A DNA stretch of 64,000 bases from Xylanibacter rodentium (GCF_013166575.1 NZ_JABKKE010000009.1:1-64000); one strand, 5' to 3'. Numbered from the stretch's first letter, positions 50,198-58,952 are shown. The notes: generated by a model from the sequence alone, not told the origin. Translations and numbers: made by a program.

Positions 50198-50469
50198 CAA
50201 AGGTAACTCCGGGATTTGACGGGAAAGCAAGGTCAAGCCTCCTGTTTTCGGGAAAAATCTCCAGCCCTGTGGGTGGTATTTTTCCCGAAAAACCTTGCAT
50301 TCCCTAATCCCTACCTTTTTAAGCACCCGAAACGAAAACGACCGATGCGACAGAAAGACGCATTAAAAAAAATGTCGGATAAACGAGAGGCAGATAAGAT
50401 AGTTTGAAACTCAACTCCCTCAGCTCTTGAATCCGCATTAAAAAACAAAAAATCAAAAACAGCAAAGAT

Positions 50470-50685
50470 ATGACAGCAACGGCAGATTTCAGACAAATGG
50501 CGCAATACATTGGGCTTGCGATGTGCAGCTTAATCATGCGCACCGCCTTTTGGGTGTTCGGCATCATTTGGGGCATCGTCAGAGAGATAGTAAACGGAGT
50601 GTTCCGAGTGGCGATAGGTGTAATAGTGGCTATCCTTTCCACAATCGTCTTTTTCGGCTTCATCCTTTGGTTATTCACCCTTTAA
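50470..50685 (+). CDS. Small membrane protein
   Basis: 71 residues, two hydrophobic helices (LAMCSLIMRTAFWVFGIIWG and VFRVAIGVIVAILSTIVFFG). It heads the plus-strand block of conjugative-element genes, 12 bp before the next gene. Unknown role; perhaps mating-pore or host-membrane related. Confidence 0.65.
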   Translation: MTATADFRQMAQYIGLAMCSLIMRTAFWVFGIIWGIVREIVNGVFRVAIGVIVAILSTIVFFGFILWLFTL

Positions 50686-50697
50686 TCCTTAATCGAC

Positions 50698-50919
50698 ATG
50701 GCAAAGAGAAGAAGCAAGACAGTAGAGCAACAATGCAGATACTATGAGGTGGACAACATATTCGAGTACATGGTGGAAACATACATCAACGGCAATATAT
50801 CCGTGTTCCGTGAACTCTACCACGAACTGAACAAGGACGCACGGAAGGACTTTACAGACTTCCTTTTGAGCGAGGTTGAGCCGACATATTGGAGAGAGAT
50901 ACTGAAACAGACAATCTAA
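50698..50919 (+). CDS. Conserved small conjugative-element protein
   Basis: 73 residues, helical and acidic at the C-terminus (FTDFLLSEVEPTYWREILKQ). A close relative lies at the right edge on the minus strand (63867 onward). It directly precedes the PcfK-like gene here, while in the right arm a 198-residue gene is inserted between them. Function unknown. Confidence 0.75.
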   Translation: MAKRRSKTVEQQCRYYEVDNIFEYMVETYINGNISVFRELYHELNKDARKDFTDFLLSEVEPTYWREILKQTI

Positions 50920-50931
50920 AGCGACAGCGAT

Positions 50932-51345
50932 ATGAAAACGACAGACCATTTCAAGAGAACGATACAGATGTATTTGGAGCAACGTGCAGCGGAAGATGCG
51001 CTCTTTGCGAAGAACTACCGCAACCCTGCCAAGAACATAGACGATTGTGTGACCTACATTCTGAACTATGTGCAGAAAAGCGGTTGCAACGGCTTCACGG
51101 ACGGCGAGATATACGGACAAGCCGTACACTACTATGACGAGAACGAGATAGAGGTGGGCAAGCCTATCCAATGCCACATAGCCGTGAACCATGTGGTGGA
51201 ACTCACCGCAGAGGAAAAGGCGGAGGCACGGCAGAACGCTATCCGACAATACCAAGAGGAGGAAGTCCGCAAGTTGCAAAACCGCAACAAGCCTAAGACC
51301 GCCAAACAGACAACCCAAGTTCAACAATCCTTATTCGACTTTTGA
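50932..51345 (+). CDS. PcfK-like protein
   Basis: 137 residues. KRTIQMYLEQRAAEDALFAK, NIDDCVTYILNYVQKSGCNG and AVHYYDENEIEVG are the PcfK-like family pattern, followed by a charged coiled C-terminus. PcfK-like genes travel with pcfJ-like genes on Gram-positive conjugative plasmids and Bacteroidales conjugative transposons; the role is not defined. A near-identical copy is at 62832-63242. Confidence 0.88.
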   Translation: MKTTDHFKRTIQMYLEQRAAEDALFAKNYRNPAKNIDDCVTYILNYVQKSGCNGFTDGEIYGQAVHYYDENEIEVGKPIQCHIAVNHVVELTAEEKAEARQNAIRQYQEEEVRKLQNRNKPKTAKQTTQVQQSLFDF

Positions 51346-51347
51346 TT

Positions 51348-52631
51348 ATGAAACCGAGAACACGCATACAGCAGGAAGTCGCACGTTTGAGCAAGCGGCT
51401 ACCGAGATTGAACGCCACACAAAAGGCATACGCTTTCCGCCATTGCTTCAAGCATTATGCAATCAAGAGAGCGGACGGCACGAACATCTGCACTGAGTGC
51501 GGACATTCGTGGAAGAGCGACCACGACCTTGCAGACACCCTTTGCGGATGTATCTGCCCACATTGCGGTATGCAGTTGGAAGCGTTGCGCACCCGAAAGA
51601 GTGTTTTCAGCGAGAACGAGTACTTCTCCATCGTCACCACCAGCAAGCAGCACCAAGTGATACGCTTCTTCTTCGTGAAGTCCCGATACAAGGCAGGGCA
51701 AGCAGCCGAGTATTCAATCTATGAGGTGGTGCAAAGGTGGATTTCACCCGATGGAAAGACAACGACCATTGCCCGACTGCGTGGTATGTCAATGTTGTAT
51801 TACGACCAATGGGCGGAATACAGCGACATGGAGGTACGCAAGAACAACAGACTTCACGCATACGATATAGCACCTATGTGTACCTATCCCCGACAGCGTT
51901 TCATCCCCGAACTGAAACGCAACGGCTTCAAGGGGGATTATCACAACACACTGCCGTATGACCTTTTCACGGCTATCCTTTCCGACAGCCGAGCCGAAAC
52001 ACTCTTGAAGGCAGGGCAATACCCCATGTTACGCCACTACATCCGCAGTTCCTTCGACATGGAGAGGTATTGGGCATCCGTGAAGATATGTATCCGCAAC
52101 GGCTATACCATTTCGGACGGCTCAATGTGGCGTGACACCATAGACCTGCTCCGTCATTTCGGCAAGGACACGAACAGCCCGAAATACGTCTGCCCTGCCG
52201 ACCTCAAAGCCGAACACGACATATTGGTGGCAAAGCGCAACCTGCAAAGGGAGCGTAAGCGGACGGAACAGCAACGGCAAAAGGCGATTGAGGACGAGAA
52301 AAACTATCTGAAAAACAAAGGAATGTTCTTCGGGTTGATGTTCTCCGACAACCTTATCCTTATCAAAGTTATTGAGAGCGTGGAGGAAATGGAAGCAGAG
52401 GGAAAAGCCATGCACCATTGCGTGGGTGGCTACCATAGAAGAAAAGACTCCCTTATCCTATCCGCCACCATTGACGGCAAACGGATTGAAACGATAGAAG
52501 TGTCACTGAAAACGCTGAAAGTGGTACAGAGCAGAGGGGTATGCAATTCCAATACCGAGTACCACGACCGCATCATCCGGCTTGTGGAGGACAATACCGA
52601 ACTTATCCGTCAGCGGATGAACGCAGCATAA
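51348..52631 (+). CDS. PcfJ-like protein
   Basis: 427 residues. A zinc-ribbon-like part (NICTECGHSW, CGCICPHCGMQLEAL) near residues 35-75, the central PcfJ domain (YPMLRHYIRSSFDMERYWAS, FGKDTNSPKYVCPADLKAEH) and a C-terminal MHHCVGGYHRRKDSLILSAT box. Start at ATG 51348, matching the start of its homologue at 62829. Overlaps the PcfK-like stop region closely. Mobile-element protein of undefined function. Confidence 0.88.
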   Translation: MKPRTRIQQEVARLSKRLPRLNATQKAYAFRHCFKHYAIKRADGTNICTECGHSWKSDHDLADTLCGCICPHCGMQLEALRTRKSVFSENEYFSIVTTSKQHQVIRFFFVKSRYKAGQAAEYSIYEVVQRWISPDGKTTTIARLRGMSMLYYDQWAEYSDMEVRKNNRLHAYDIAPMCTYPRQRFIPELKRNGFKGDYHNTLPYDLFTAILSDSRAETLLKAGQYPMLRHYIRSSFDMERYWASVKICIRNGYTISDGSMWRDTIDLLRHFGKDTNSPKYVCPADLKAEHDILVAKRNLQRERKRTEQQRQKAIEDEKNYLKNKGMFFGLMFSDNLILIKVIESVEEMEAEGKAMHHCVGGYHRRKDSLILSATIDGKRIETIEVSLKTLKVVQSRGVCNSNTEYHDRIIRLVEDNTELIRQRMNAA

Positions 52632-52655
52632 TATCAACCTATAATAAAGAACAAT

Positions 52656-52913
52656 ATGGAAGTAAGATTTGAAAGCATGGTATGCTTGTGGGACGATAAA
52701 ATCCCCACGATGTTCCTTGAATTTATGAACCTCCTCACTCTTTGTCAGAGTGAGGGGCAGTTAAGGGCGGGCGTCAAGGACTTCGCCAAGAAGCACGAAC
52801 TTGACAAGTTCTTTCATTACGGCTTCGGCTCACACCATTTCTACCTGCACCAACGCTACACAAGCGACCCCGAAATGGTGATGCAGAACAGAGTGCTGTC
52901 AGTGCATTTCTAA
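52656..52913 (+). CDS. Conserved small conjugative-element protein
   Basis: 85 residues: VCLWDDKIPTMFLEFMNLLT and FHYGFGSHHFYLHQRYTSDP. A homologue is at 61264-61521 in the right arm. Always between PcfJ-like and DUF3873 genes here. No function recognised. Confidence 0.75.
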   Translation: MEVRFESMVCLWDDKIPTMFLEFMNLLTLCQSEGQLRAGVKDFAKKHELDKFFHYGFGSHHFYLHQRYTSDPEMVMQNRVLSVHF

Positions 52914-52931
52914 CCATCAAAAGCAACGATT

Positions 52932-53162
52932 ATGGCAACACGAATGACCATCAACGGAGTAAGCACCTGCACAGAGGCAGGTACGGAGAAATACGAGAAG
53001 TTCCAAACGGGTATCGGCAGGCGCAAGCGGACACTTGTGCAGTACGACTACCGCCACACGGACGGAGAACTGTTCTCTTGTGTCAAACCCACGTTGGACG
53101 AGTGCCGAACCGCACGGGACAAGTGGCTGACGGCAAAAAGAGGAAAGGAGGACAAGCGATGA
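52932..53162 (+). CDS. DUF3873 family protein
   Basis: 76 residues; MATRMTINGVSTCTEAGTEK and RTLVQYDYRHTDGELFSCVK are the DUF3873 signature of Bacteroidales conjugative elements. It overlaps the following gene by 4 bp. Function unknown. Confidence 0.88.
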   Translation: MATRMTINGVSTCTEAGTEKYEKFQTGIGRRKRTLVQYDYRHTDGELFSCVKPTLDECRTARDKWLTAKRGKEDKR

Positions 53163-53407
53163 ACGAATCAAGCTACCAAACGCTGATAGTCAAGTTCAGC
53201 AAGCCCATCACGGAATTGGACGGCATCTTTGACGATGCCGAAGCGTGGGGAGTTGAAACCCTTAAAGGATGGTTAGAGGACTACGAGAGCAGTCGGTTTA
53301 CCGCCATTGACAGCCATACGGCAGTCATAACGAGCGAGTACAATATGGAGTGTGTGAAAACATGGTTGGAAAGGAACACCCCCATAGCCGAGAAAACAGA
53401 ATTTTGA
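53159..53407 (+). CDS. Conserved small conjugative-element protein
   Basis: 82 residues, overlapping the DUF3873 stop by 4 bp. TLIVKFSKPITELDGIFDDA and SHTAVITSEYNMECVKTWLE suggest a small alpha/beta domain. Homologue at 60768-61013. Function unknown. Confidence 0.75.
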   Translation: MNESSYQTLIVKFSKPITELDGIFDDAEAWGVETLKGWLEDYESSRFTAIDSHTAVITSEYNMECVKTWLERNTPIAEKTEF

Positions 53408-53460
53408 ACATTCGGGCGGTGCGGACACCGCCCGAACATAGCAACCAAAGAAGAATGAAT

Positions 53461-53769
53461 ATGATAGCAAAGACGATTTTGGAACAGATAGGCGGCAGAC
53501 GCTTTGCCGCCATGACGGGGAGCAAGGACTTCATAGACATGGGCAACGGCTTACGCATGAGCCTTGCGAGGAACAAGACGAGTGCCAACCGCCTTGACAT
53601 CATCTATGACGGAGGGGCAGACCTCTACAATATGCGTTTCTACCGCAAGACGTTCAGCAAAAAGACCTTTGAGTGCAGGACGAAAGACATTGAAACGCAC
53701 GAGGGGATATATTGCGATATGCTGGAGGAAATGTTCACGATGGTGACGGGGCTTTACACCCGTTTTTGA
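53461..53769 (+). CDS. Conserved small conjugative-element protein
   Basis: 102 residues: KDFIDMGNGLRMSLARNKTS, LYNMRFYRKTFSKKTF and LEEMFTMVTGLYTRF. Homologue at 60414-60722. It is the last shared gene before the cargo slot in both arms. Function unknown. Confidence 0.78.
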   Translation: MIAKTILEQIGGRRFAAMTGSKDFIDMGNGLRMSLARNKTSANRLDIIYDGGADLYNMRFYRKTFSKKTFECRTKDIETHEGIYCDMLEEMFTMVTGLYTRF

Positions 53770-53776
53770 GAGGTGG

Positions 53777-53832
53777 GCGGCGAAAGCCGCCTACTTTCTT
53801 TCAGTGAGCATGATGGCGGACAAAGAAAGTAG
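53777..53832. terminator. Terminator-like hairpins closing the conserved block
   Basis: GGCGG-CGAAAG-CCGCC followed by CTACTTTCTTT (53791-53801) paired with AAAGAAAGTAG (53822-53832). The same sequence occurs mirrored at about 60345-60405. Homology between the two arms ends about 40 bp further on, at CAATCTACGATA. Confidence 0.6.
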
Positions 53833-53919
53833 CAAAGAAACCTTTGTTTCAATCTACGATAATCAGCAATTTCAAATAGATTTATTCATAGGAAATTTCT
53901 CATTATGAATAATATTCAG

Positions 53920-53927
53920 TAATTTTG
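53920..53927 (+). promoter_or_regulatory. -7 element TAATTTTG of the left cargo gene
   Basis: Exact TAnnTTTG 18 bp before ATG 53946, implying a very short leader. It starts just inside the non-shared cargo region. Confidence 0.65.
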
Positions 53928-53945
53928 CAAAAAAGGAAATATGCT

Positions 53946-54662
53946 ATGAACGAAGAAAAAACTTTTTCAGATATACTATTTAAATCCACTCTGGCTGTAA
54001 AACTGATAAGTTTAGTTAAGCCTATTGTTAGTTCACATTTGGAACAATGTTTAGCTGATAAAAGTCTTAATTATGATGAGTTAGGTAATGAACATGAAAA
54101 AATGCTCAAAAAGGCAATCGCCATATATGCTAATCTTGGAACAGTTGTTTCAGATTTAGAAAAGGTTGTTGTTTTTTTGAAGCTTGATAAAGAAAAGGTT
54201 TCCCAAACATATCCTGATTTAAGTCTTGAAGAGTATTATAATTATCATCTTGAAAACTATGTTATTAGAATAAACTCACTTCCTGACATATTAGCACAAT
54301 TGGGTAATACAATTTGTAATTGGGGCATACCGAAAAAGAAATGTTATGGAACTACTATCCCCGACAGCACAAAAGTTACTAATGAGGATATAAAAAATAA
54401 AATGCAACTTTTGTTGTCAAAGATTTCTTCAATAAGAACAATTAGGAATGAAAAAATCCACACGGGAGATGCAGAGATAGGTTATTTTGATAAATCACTA
54501 TGTTGGGATACGCTTCCAACATTAGGTATTCCATTATCACCATTACTTGAAGAATATTCAAAAGGGAAAAAAGTTGAAGCTATAGACTTAATCTGTGATG
54601 AAGTAGTTGAAGTTATAAATATAGTTGCCGAGATATTAAACATATATGATTCTTATCTTTAA
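53946..54662 (+). CDS. HEPN-like protein, candidate defence cargo
   Basis: 238 residues, all-helical, Lys/Glu/Ile-rich and AT-rich (clearly below the GC of neighbouring genes). The motif RNEKIH (about residues 167-172) fits the Rx4-6H signature of HEPN domains, many of which are RNases in abortive infection and toxin systems; the layout resembles Cthe_2314-type HEPN proteins. ATG 53946 is chosen because the promoter box ends at 53927. It stands alone, with own promoter and terminator. No partner gene (MNT, Schlafen) is seen. Confidence 0.7.
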   Translation: MNEEKTFSDILFKSTLAVKLISLVKPIVSSHLEQCLADKSLNYDELGNEHEKMLKKAIAIYANLGTVVSDLEKVVVFLKLDKEKVSQTYPDLSLEEYYNYHLENYVIRINSLPDILAQLGNTICNWGIPKKKCYGTTIPDSTKVTNEDIKNKMQLLLSKISSIRTIRNEKIHTGDAEIGYFDKSLCWDTLPTLGIPLSPLLEEYSKGKKVEAIDLICDEVVEVINIVAEILNIYDSYL

Positions 54663-54687
54663 GAATTTAGACACATTTGCACATGAT

Positions 54688-54729
54688 AAAGAATTAGAGA
54701 GAACATTTAAATGTTCTCTCTAATTCTTT
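54688..54729. terminator. Perfect 21-bp palindromic terminator
   Basis: AAAGAATTAGAGAGAACATT T followed by its exact reverse complement with no loop bases to spare. It ends the HEPN-like gene on one strand and overlaps the stop of the lysozyme fragment on the other, so it works both ways. Confidence 0.85.
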
Positions 54730-54934
54730 AAGGTACATACAGCAGCGCAAACTCCGCCTTTCTCCGTTTGAGTAGCATGGCGTGCCGTTTTCCCTTGTAG
54801 TTGCAGAAAGCGATATACTCCCGATAAATGTTTCTGTCGCCCGCCTCCAACTTTCGGATCAGCTTGCTTTTGGGTATCTTCCCACTCCCCAACAGACGGT
54901 ACGGACCGACATTATAGGCAAGCGTGGCAAGTAA
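54728..54934 (-). pseudogene. Lysozyme 3' fragment, left copy
   Basis: 69 codons in frame up to the stop, from LLATLAYNVGPYRLLGSGKI to KRRKAEFALLYVP. This is the C-terminal part of the lysozyme found after traQ in CTnDOT-type transfer regions. The N-terminal part, with the catalytic Glu, is missing: the recombinase element begins at the preceding base. A second fragment cut at the same codon lies at 58741-58947. Confidence 0.85.
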
Positions 54935-55029
54935 CAGTTATCCCAACTTCATTATTATCCCAACCAAAGAGGTATATATCCTGTAAAACAGATTATTATA
55001 TACGATTATGGTTGGGATAATAATTTGAT
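54935..55029. repeat. RIT terminal inverted repeat, left
   Basis: Starts CAGTTATCCCAACTTCATTA and ends GGATAATAATTTGAT; identical by eye to the reverse complement of 58646-58740. It contains subrepeats TTATCCCAAC and an internal GTTGGGATAA in inverse orientation, probable recombinase arm or core sites. Confidence 0.93.
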
Positions 55030-55057
55030 TGTCCAATCAAACTTTGTTGAGTTTTTG

Positions 55058-56089
55058 CTACTTCAGACCAAAGGCAGCTGCAAGAGATTTTTTGACTTTG
55101 GATGTTTTGTAATGCTTTTCAATGTTTTTTGTAGTGGCATCATCCATTATGGCAAGAGCCTTGATCATTTGTTCTTTGGATATGCCGACATACTTCATGG
55201 TCGTTTCGATACTTTCATGTCCGAGCAACCGTTGGATTTGTACGATGTTCACACCATCTTCCAGCCAGTGTGTCGCCCTTGCATGCCGCAAGCTATGACA
55301 ATGGAATTTGTCCGATACCATTGGTGATTTGGATGCATATAGTTTAAGACGTTTTGAGACTGCCTCCTGACATAGCTTCGTATTTCTCCTGCCGTTGATT
55401 GGAAAGAACAGAAAGTCCGATGGAACAGGGGCTTTCCCATGGAACACGGATATATAATGACCGATGATTTTTGCCACGCTTTTTAGAAGATAGATGCAAC
55501 GGCGTTTGCTTCCCTTTCCTGTCACCCTTATGCACGGACTCTTACTGCCAAGAGCGATATCGGCTATTTTTAGTGAAAGTACTTCATCTACACGTGTTGC
55601 AGTGCTGTACATGACATTGAACAGGGCAAAATCTCTCTTGCCTGTTATGGAGCCTGTGTCTATTGATGCAAACAAGGCTTTTATTGTTTCCCTTGATATG
55701 ACCTCCGGCAGCTTTTTTACCGGACGTATCCTTTTTACCGATGTGATACTACATCCATACTTTATGAACGCGACATTTTTCCTAGATAAAAAAGCTATAA
55801 AGCTTCGCAAAGCCGCCAAACGCAGGTTGCAGGTTGACGGTGAACAGCCTTTTGCCTCTTTCATCCATGCAAGCCAATTTTCAATCGTGTCCACTCGGAA
55901 ACAATCCCCGACAAGAGTCTCCCGCCTTATCCCCTTCACTGACTCCAGATAATCAAGGAAGAGTCCAAGTCCGTTCCTGTATGATCTGATTGCATTCCCG
56001 CTTAGGTTTCTCACTTCTGTCAGATAGTACCCTTGCCATTCATTGATGGCTTCCCCCACCATTATGTGTTCTTTAAGTTCCTTAGTCAT
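55058..56089 (-). CDS. RIT tyrosine recombinase 3
   Basis: 343 residues. N-terminal SAM-like domain (NEWQGYYLTEVRNLSGNAIR), catalytic Arg in YSTATRVDEVLSLKI, HCHSLRHARATHWLE as the H-x-x-R box, and LLGHESIETTMKYVGI with the nucleophile Tyr. Closest to canonical XerC/D among the three. Its start overlaps the stop of recombinase 2 by 8 bp. Confidence 0.92.
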   Translation of the reverse strand: MTKELKEHIMVGEAINEWQGYYLTEVRNLSGNAIRSYRNGLGLFLDYLESVKGIRRETLVGDCFRVDTIENWLAWMKEAKGCSPSTCNLRLAALRSFIAFLSRKNVAFIKYGCSITSVKRIRPVKKLPEVISRETIKALFASIDTGSITGKRDFALFNVMYSTATRVDEVLSLKIADIALGSKSPCIRVTGKGSKRRCIYLLKSVAKIIGHYISVFHGKAPVPSDFLFFPINGRRNTKLCQEAVSKRLKLYASKSPMVSDKFHCHSLRHARATHWLEDGVNIVQIQRLLGHESIETTMKYVGISKEQMIKALAIMDDATTKNIEKHYKTSKVKKSLAAAFGLK

Positions 56090-57395
56090 TTTCGAAGTAT
56101 TTGTTTAACCCCGGCAGCAGTTCATCGTAAGCGGATCCGGTAACAGACTCCAGTTCTTCCGAGAACAGCGGCACGAGTTTGTAATAGTATATTGTATTCT
56201 GTAAATATCTGTGTCCCATAGATCTGCTGAGGCACACCAGCTTCCTGTCCCAATCAGAATTTGAACCGTCACCGCACCATTTGTTGATGTTTGTCACCGC
56301 ATAGTTGCTCCTCAGGTCATAAGCACGGGCATAATCATTACTGACCCGCTTCCACAGCTTTTTGAAGTTGGAGCTTACCCATGCGTCGGAATACGGTCTG
56401 TCGTATTCATTTGGAAAGAACGTCTTTCTTCCGGGCATGATGGCGTCCATTTTCTTGTCGTATATTTCCAGGGCCTGTCTCATGGATTCATGTAATGCCA
56501 CACGATGCTCATTATAGCCTTTCGTTTGGCAGATATTGATAACACCCGCTATCAGATCAACATTGCAACGTTCAAGAAGGCGGGCCTCGGTGGTTCGCAT
56601 GCCGGAACTGTATAGAAGCCGGAAGAATACCGGAAGTTCAAGCCGGACCAGCGACGCTCGGATGTCATTACATGTGGCTGATGGGGTGAACGAGTCTGCC
56701 TCCGCAAAGAACGCGGCCAATTCTTCCTGAGTGAACGGATGTGGCGTATACGTACAACGGTTGGCTCTAGGGGTGGTCAGAGGCAGTCGCAGTGCCGTGA
56801 ACCCTCTGCCATTGGCAAACCTGACAAACTCACGGACGGCTCCGATCCTGTTGTTGCGGCTTTTTGCGGACTCTTTTTCTCCGCGCTTGCAGAAATCATC
56901 AATAATGCAGGCTGTCAGCTTTTTAGCATTCGGATATTTTGATGCGCAGAACTCATTGAACCTTCGGAGCCTCTCCATTGTACGGCTATTGAGCCTGCCC
57001 GATGCCTCTATATGGGATTGGTAGGTCTCAAGCATCTTGGATATGATACTCGGACGGAACGGAAGCCCACAGACTTTGGGGCGTATAGGCTTATGTATAT
57101 AGCCGGGATCCGGAGGGTATGACGGCAACGAAAACCGCACCCCTGTTTCCGTGGCGATATGTCGGACCAGTCTTCTGATGATTATGCATCTGGCTCTGTG
57201 GGTATAGTATTTTTCACTATCGCGTCTGTGACTCCATTCGGCTATCAACATGTCGTTCATTACACCACCGTGTGATTCACAATAGCGTAGAAAGGACTTT
57301 AGATATATTCCGGTTGCATAATCCAGTCTCCCTTCCTTTGTCAGAAGATTTGTATATTCTTCAACAATACATCCGATATTCTTCATTTCATTCAT
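56082..57395 (-). CDS. RIT tyrosine recombinase 2
   Basis: 437 residues. The catalytic Arg lies in LLYSSGMRTTEARLLERCNV; the second box is DYARAYDLRSNYAVTNINKW, lacking the usual His of H-x-x-R, and the end is SRSMGHRYLQNTIYYYKLV with the candidate nucleophile among three tyrosines. Divergent from XerD as is typical for the middle RIT protein. Overlaps both neighbours by 8 bp. Confidence 0.9.
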   Translation of the reverse strand: MNEMKNIGCIVEEYTNLLTKEGRLDYATGIYLKSFLRYCESHGGVMNDMLIAEWSHRRDSEKYYTHRARCIIIRRLVRHIATETGVRFSLPSYPPDPGYIHKPIRPKVCGLPFRPSIISKMLETYQSHIEASGRLNSRTMERLRRFNEFCASKYPNAKKLTACIIDDFCKRGEKESAKSRNNRIGAVREFVRFANGRGFTALRLPLTTPRANRCTYTPHPFTQEELAAFFAEADSFTPSATCNDIRASLVRLELPVFFRLLYSSGMRTTEARLLERCNVDLIAGVINICQTKGYNEHRVALHESMRQALEIYDKKMDAIMPGRKTFFPNEYDRPYSDAWVSSNFKKLWKRVSNDYARAYDLRSNYAVTNINKWCGDGSNSDWDRKLVCLSRSMGHRYLQNTIYYYKLVPLFSEELESVTGSAYDELLPGLNKYFEND

Positions 57396-58608
57396 CCGTA
57401 TAGGTTTTAGGCAATGGATACTTCTCTATGCTGAGTCCCAGTTCCCGAAGATGCGTGATGTCTGAGTCAACGTACGCTTCGACTGCCTGAGGGCAGGTAT
57501 GCCCCAAAATGCCACTTATTATGACTGATTCTGTGCCTGCTCCGAGAAGCCGTGTGGCAAGATTATGCCGGAACACACCGATTCCGCGATGGCTTTCGCC
57601 GGGACGCAGCCCAAGTTTGTCAAAGACTCCGGATATTATAGTCCCGATGCTTTTGTATGAAAGTCGTTTTCCGGGTTGTACTTTACTTGGGAAGACGTAT
57701 TCAGAACGGTCTTCCGCATTTCTTTCGTTCAGGATATATATCAACAGCGCATTGCCGACATTGGCTGACAACGGCAGCACAAGGGGGTACCCGGTCTTTA
57801 CCTGTATTAACCTGATTTCTTCGTTCTCCCAGTCAATGTCTCCGGATTTGAGGTTTGCAATATCACAGCCACGCATACCGGTATACAAAGCCAAAGCCAC
57901 TATGGCTTTCTCTCTCAGGGTCATTCGATTGTCCAACGGATTGGACAGACAGTCCTTGATTGCTTCCACTTCAAAGTCCCGTAGATTGTTATAGTTCCTT
58001 TTCTTGGGTTTCATCTTCGGCAACAACGAGATGATTCGTGGAATGTCAGGTGACAGGTCTCGGATCTTGTCCAATGCCAATCTGAGGTGGGACTGGGTGT
58101 GTTTTGAACCTTTTCGCTTTCCGGTCATGAAAAAATCCAAGACCAATTTGTCTGTTACCTCATTCAACATTACCGCCCCAGCAAGCTGCATCTTCAATAA
58201 GAACAATGCCAGCGTAGTGTATTTGGCGGATTTGGAAAGATTTTCCTCGGCCATGTTGGCCCTGTTCCGGAATTCATCCATTAAAAGCTTGTAACCTGGA
58301 TTGAGTTTCTTGTAATTGGATGAAAAAAGTAATTTTGCACAAGGACGCCCATTCGGCAGATGGCCGTACTCATCAAAGGCTCTTACTGTATTGAGATACA
58401 TTTTCTTAAGATCCAAAGTGAACTTTGTGTATCTCCGGCTATTCACAATGCGTTCCCAGTAGTCTTCATAGGATGAGATTGGGGATTTTTCATCGAACAA
58501 AGCAGCAAGGATTATCTTCACCTCCTTTATATATACTTTGTTGTAGTTGCAACTCTCCAAATGAGCAAGCAACTTTTGGTGGGTAAATTTTAATTGTTCT
58601 ATGTCCAT
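57388..58608 (-). CDS. RIT tyrosine recombinase 1
   Basis: 406 residues. Catalytic Arg in YTGMRGCDIANLKSGDI, IGVFRHNLATRLLGAG as the second Arg box (His of H-x-x-R replaced), and ILGHTCPQAVEAYVDSD with the Tyr. ATG 58608 (MDIEQLKF) is used; an open frame continues through the terminal repeat into the lysozyme fragment, which cannot be the natural start. First gene of the trio. Confidence 0.9.
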   Translation of the reverse strand: MDIEQLKFTHQKLLAHLESCNYNKVYIKEVKIILAALFDEKSPISSYEDYWERIVNSRRYTKFTLDLKKMYLNTVRAFDEYGHLPNGRPCAKLLFSSNYKKLNPGYKLLMDEFRNRANMAEENLSKSAKYTTLALFLLKMQLAGAVMLNEVTDKLVLDFFMTGKRKGSKHTQSHLRLALDKIRDLSPDIPRIISLLPKMKPKKRNYNNLRDFEVEAIKDCLSNPLDNRMTLREKAIVALALYTGMRGCDIANLKSGDIDWENEEIRLIQVKTGYPLVLPLSANVGNALLIYILNERNAEDRSEYVFPSKVQPGKRLSYKSIGTIISGVFDKLGLRPGESHRGIGVFRHNLATRLLGAGTESVIISGILGHTCPQAVEAYVDSDITHLRELGLSIEKYPLPKTYTDE

Positions 58609-58645
58609 ATATGTATTTGGCTTTAGTGCCAACACAAATATAGAT

Positions 58646-58740
58646 ATCAAATTATTATCCCAACCATAATCGTATATAATAATCTGTTTTACAGGATATA
58701 TACCTCTTTGGTTGGGATAATAATGAAGTTGGGATAACTG
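58646..58740. repeat. RIT terminal inverted repeat, right
   Basis: Reverse complement of 54935-55029. The promoter of the trio probably lies between this repeat and 58608, but no clear TAnnTTTG box was seen. Confidence 0.93.
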
Positions 58741-58947
58741 CTCCTTGCCACGCTCGCCTACAATGTCGGTCCATACCGGCTTTTGGGAAGCGGGAAGATA
58801 CCCAAAAGCACACTGATCCGAAAATTGGAGGCGGGCGACAGGAACATTTACCGCGAATATATCGCTTTCTGCAACTACAAGGGGAAACGGCACGCCATGC
58901 TGCTCAAACGGAGAAAGGCGGAGTTTGCGCTGCTGTATATCCCGTGA
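58741..58947 (+). pseudogene. Lysozyme 3' fragment, right copy
   Basis: 69 codons ending in LLYIP, homologous to the left fragment codon for codon but with many third-position changes, so it comes from a related yet distinct element. It begins at the base after the RIT repeat, at the same codon as the left copy. N-terminal catalytic part missing. Confidence 0.85.
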
Positions 58948-58952
58948 TACGA

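Larger units (their letters stand above)
54935..58740. mobile_element. Recombinase-in-trio (RIT) element
   Basis: 3806 bp. Ends are perfect 95-bp inverted repeats (54935-55029 and 58646-58740), each containing two TTATCCCAAC direct repeats. Inside are three tyrosine recombinase genes in one overlapping operon on the minus strand, the definition of RIT elements. No target duplication is evident; instead both ends abut the same codon of a lysozyme gene in opposite orientation. Confidence 0.92.
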
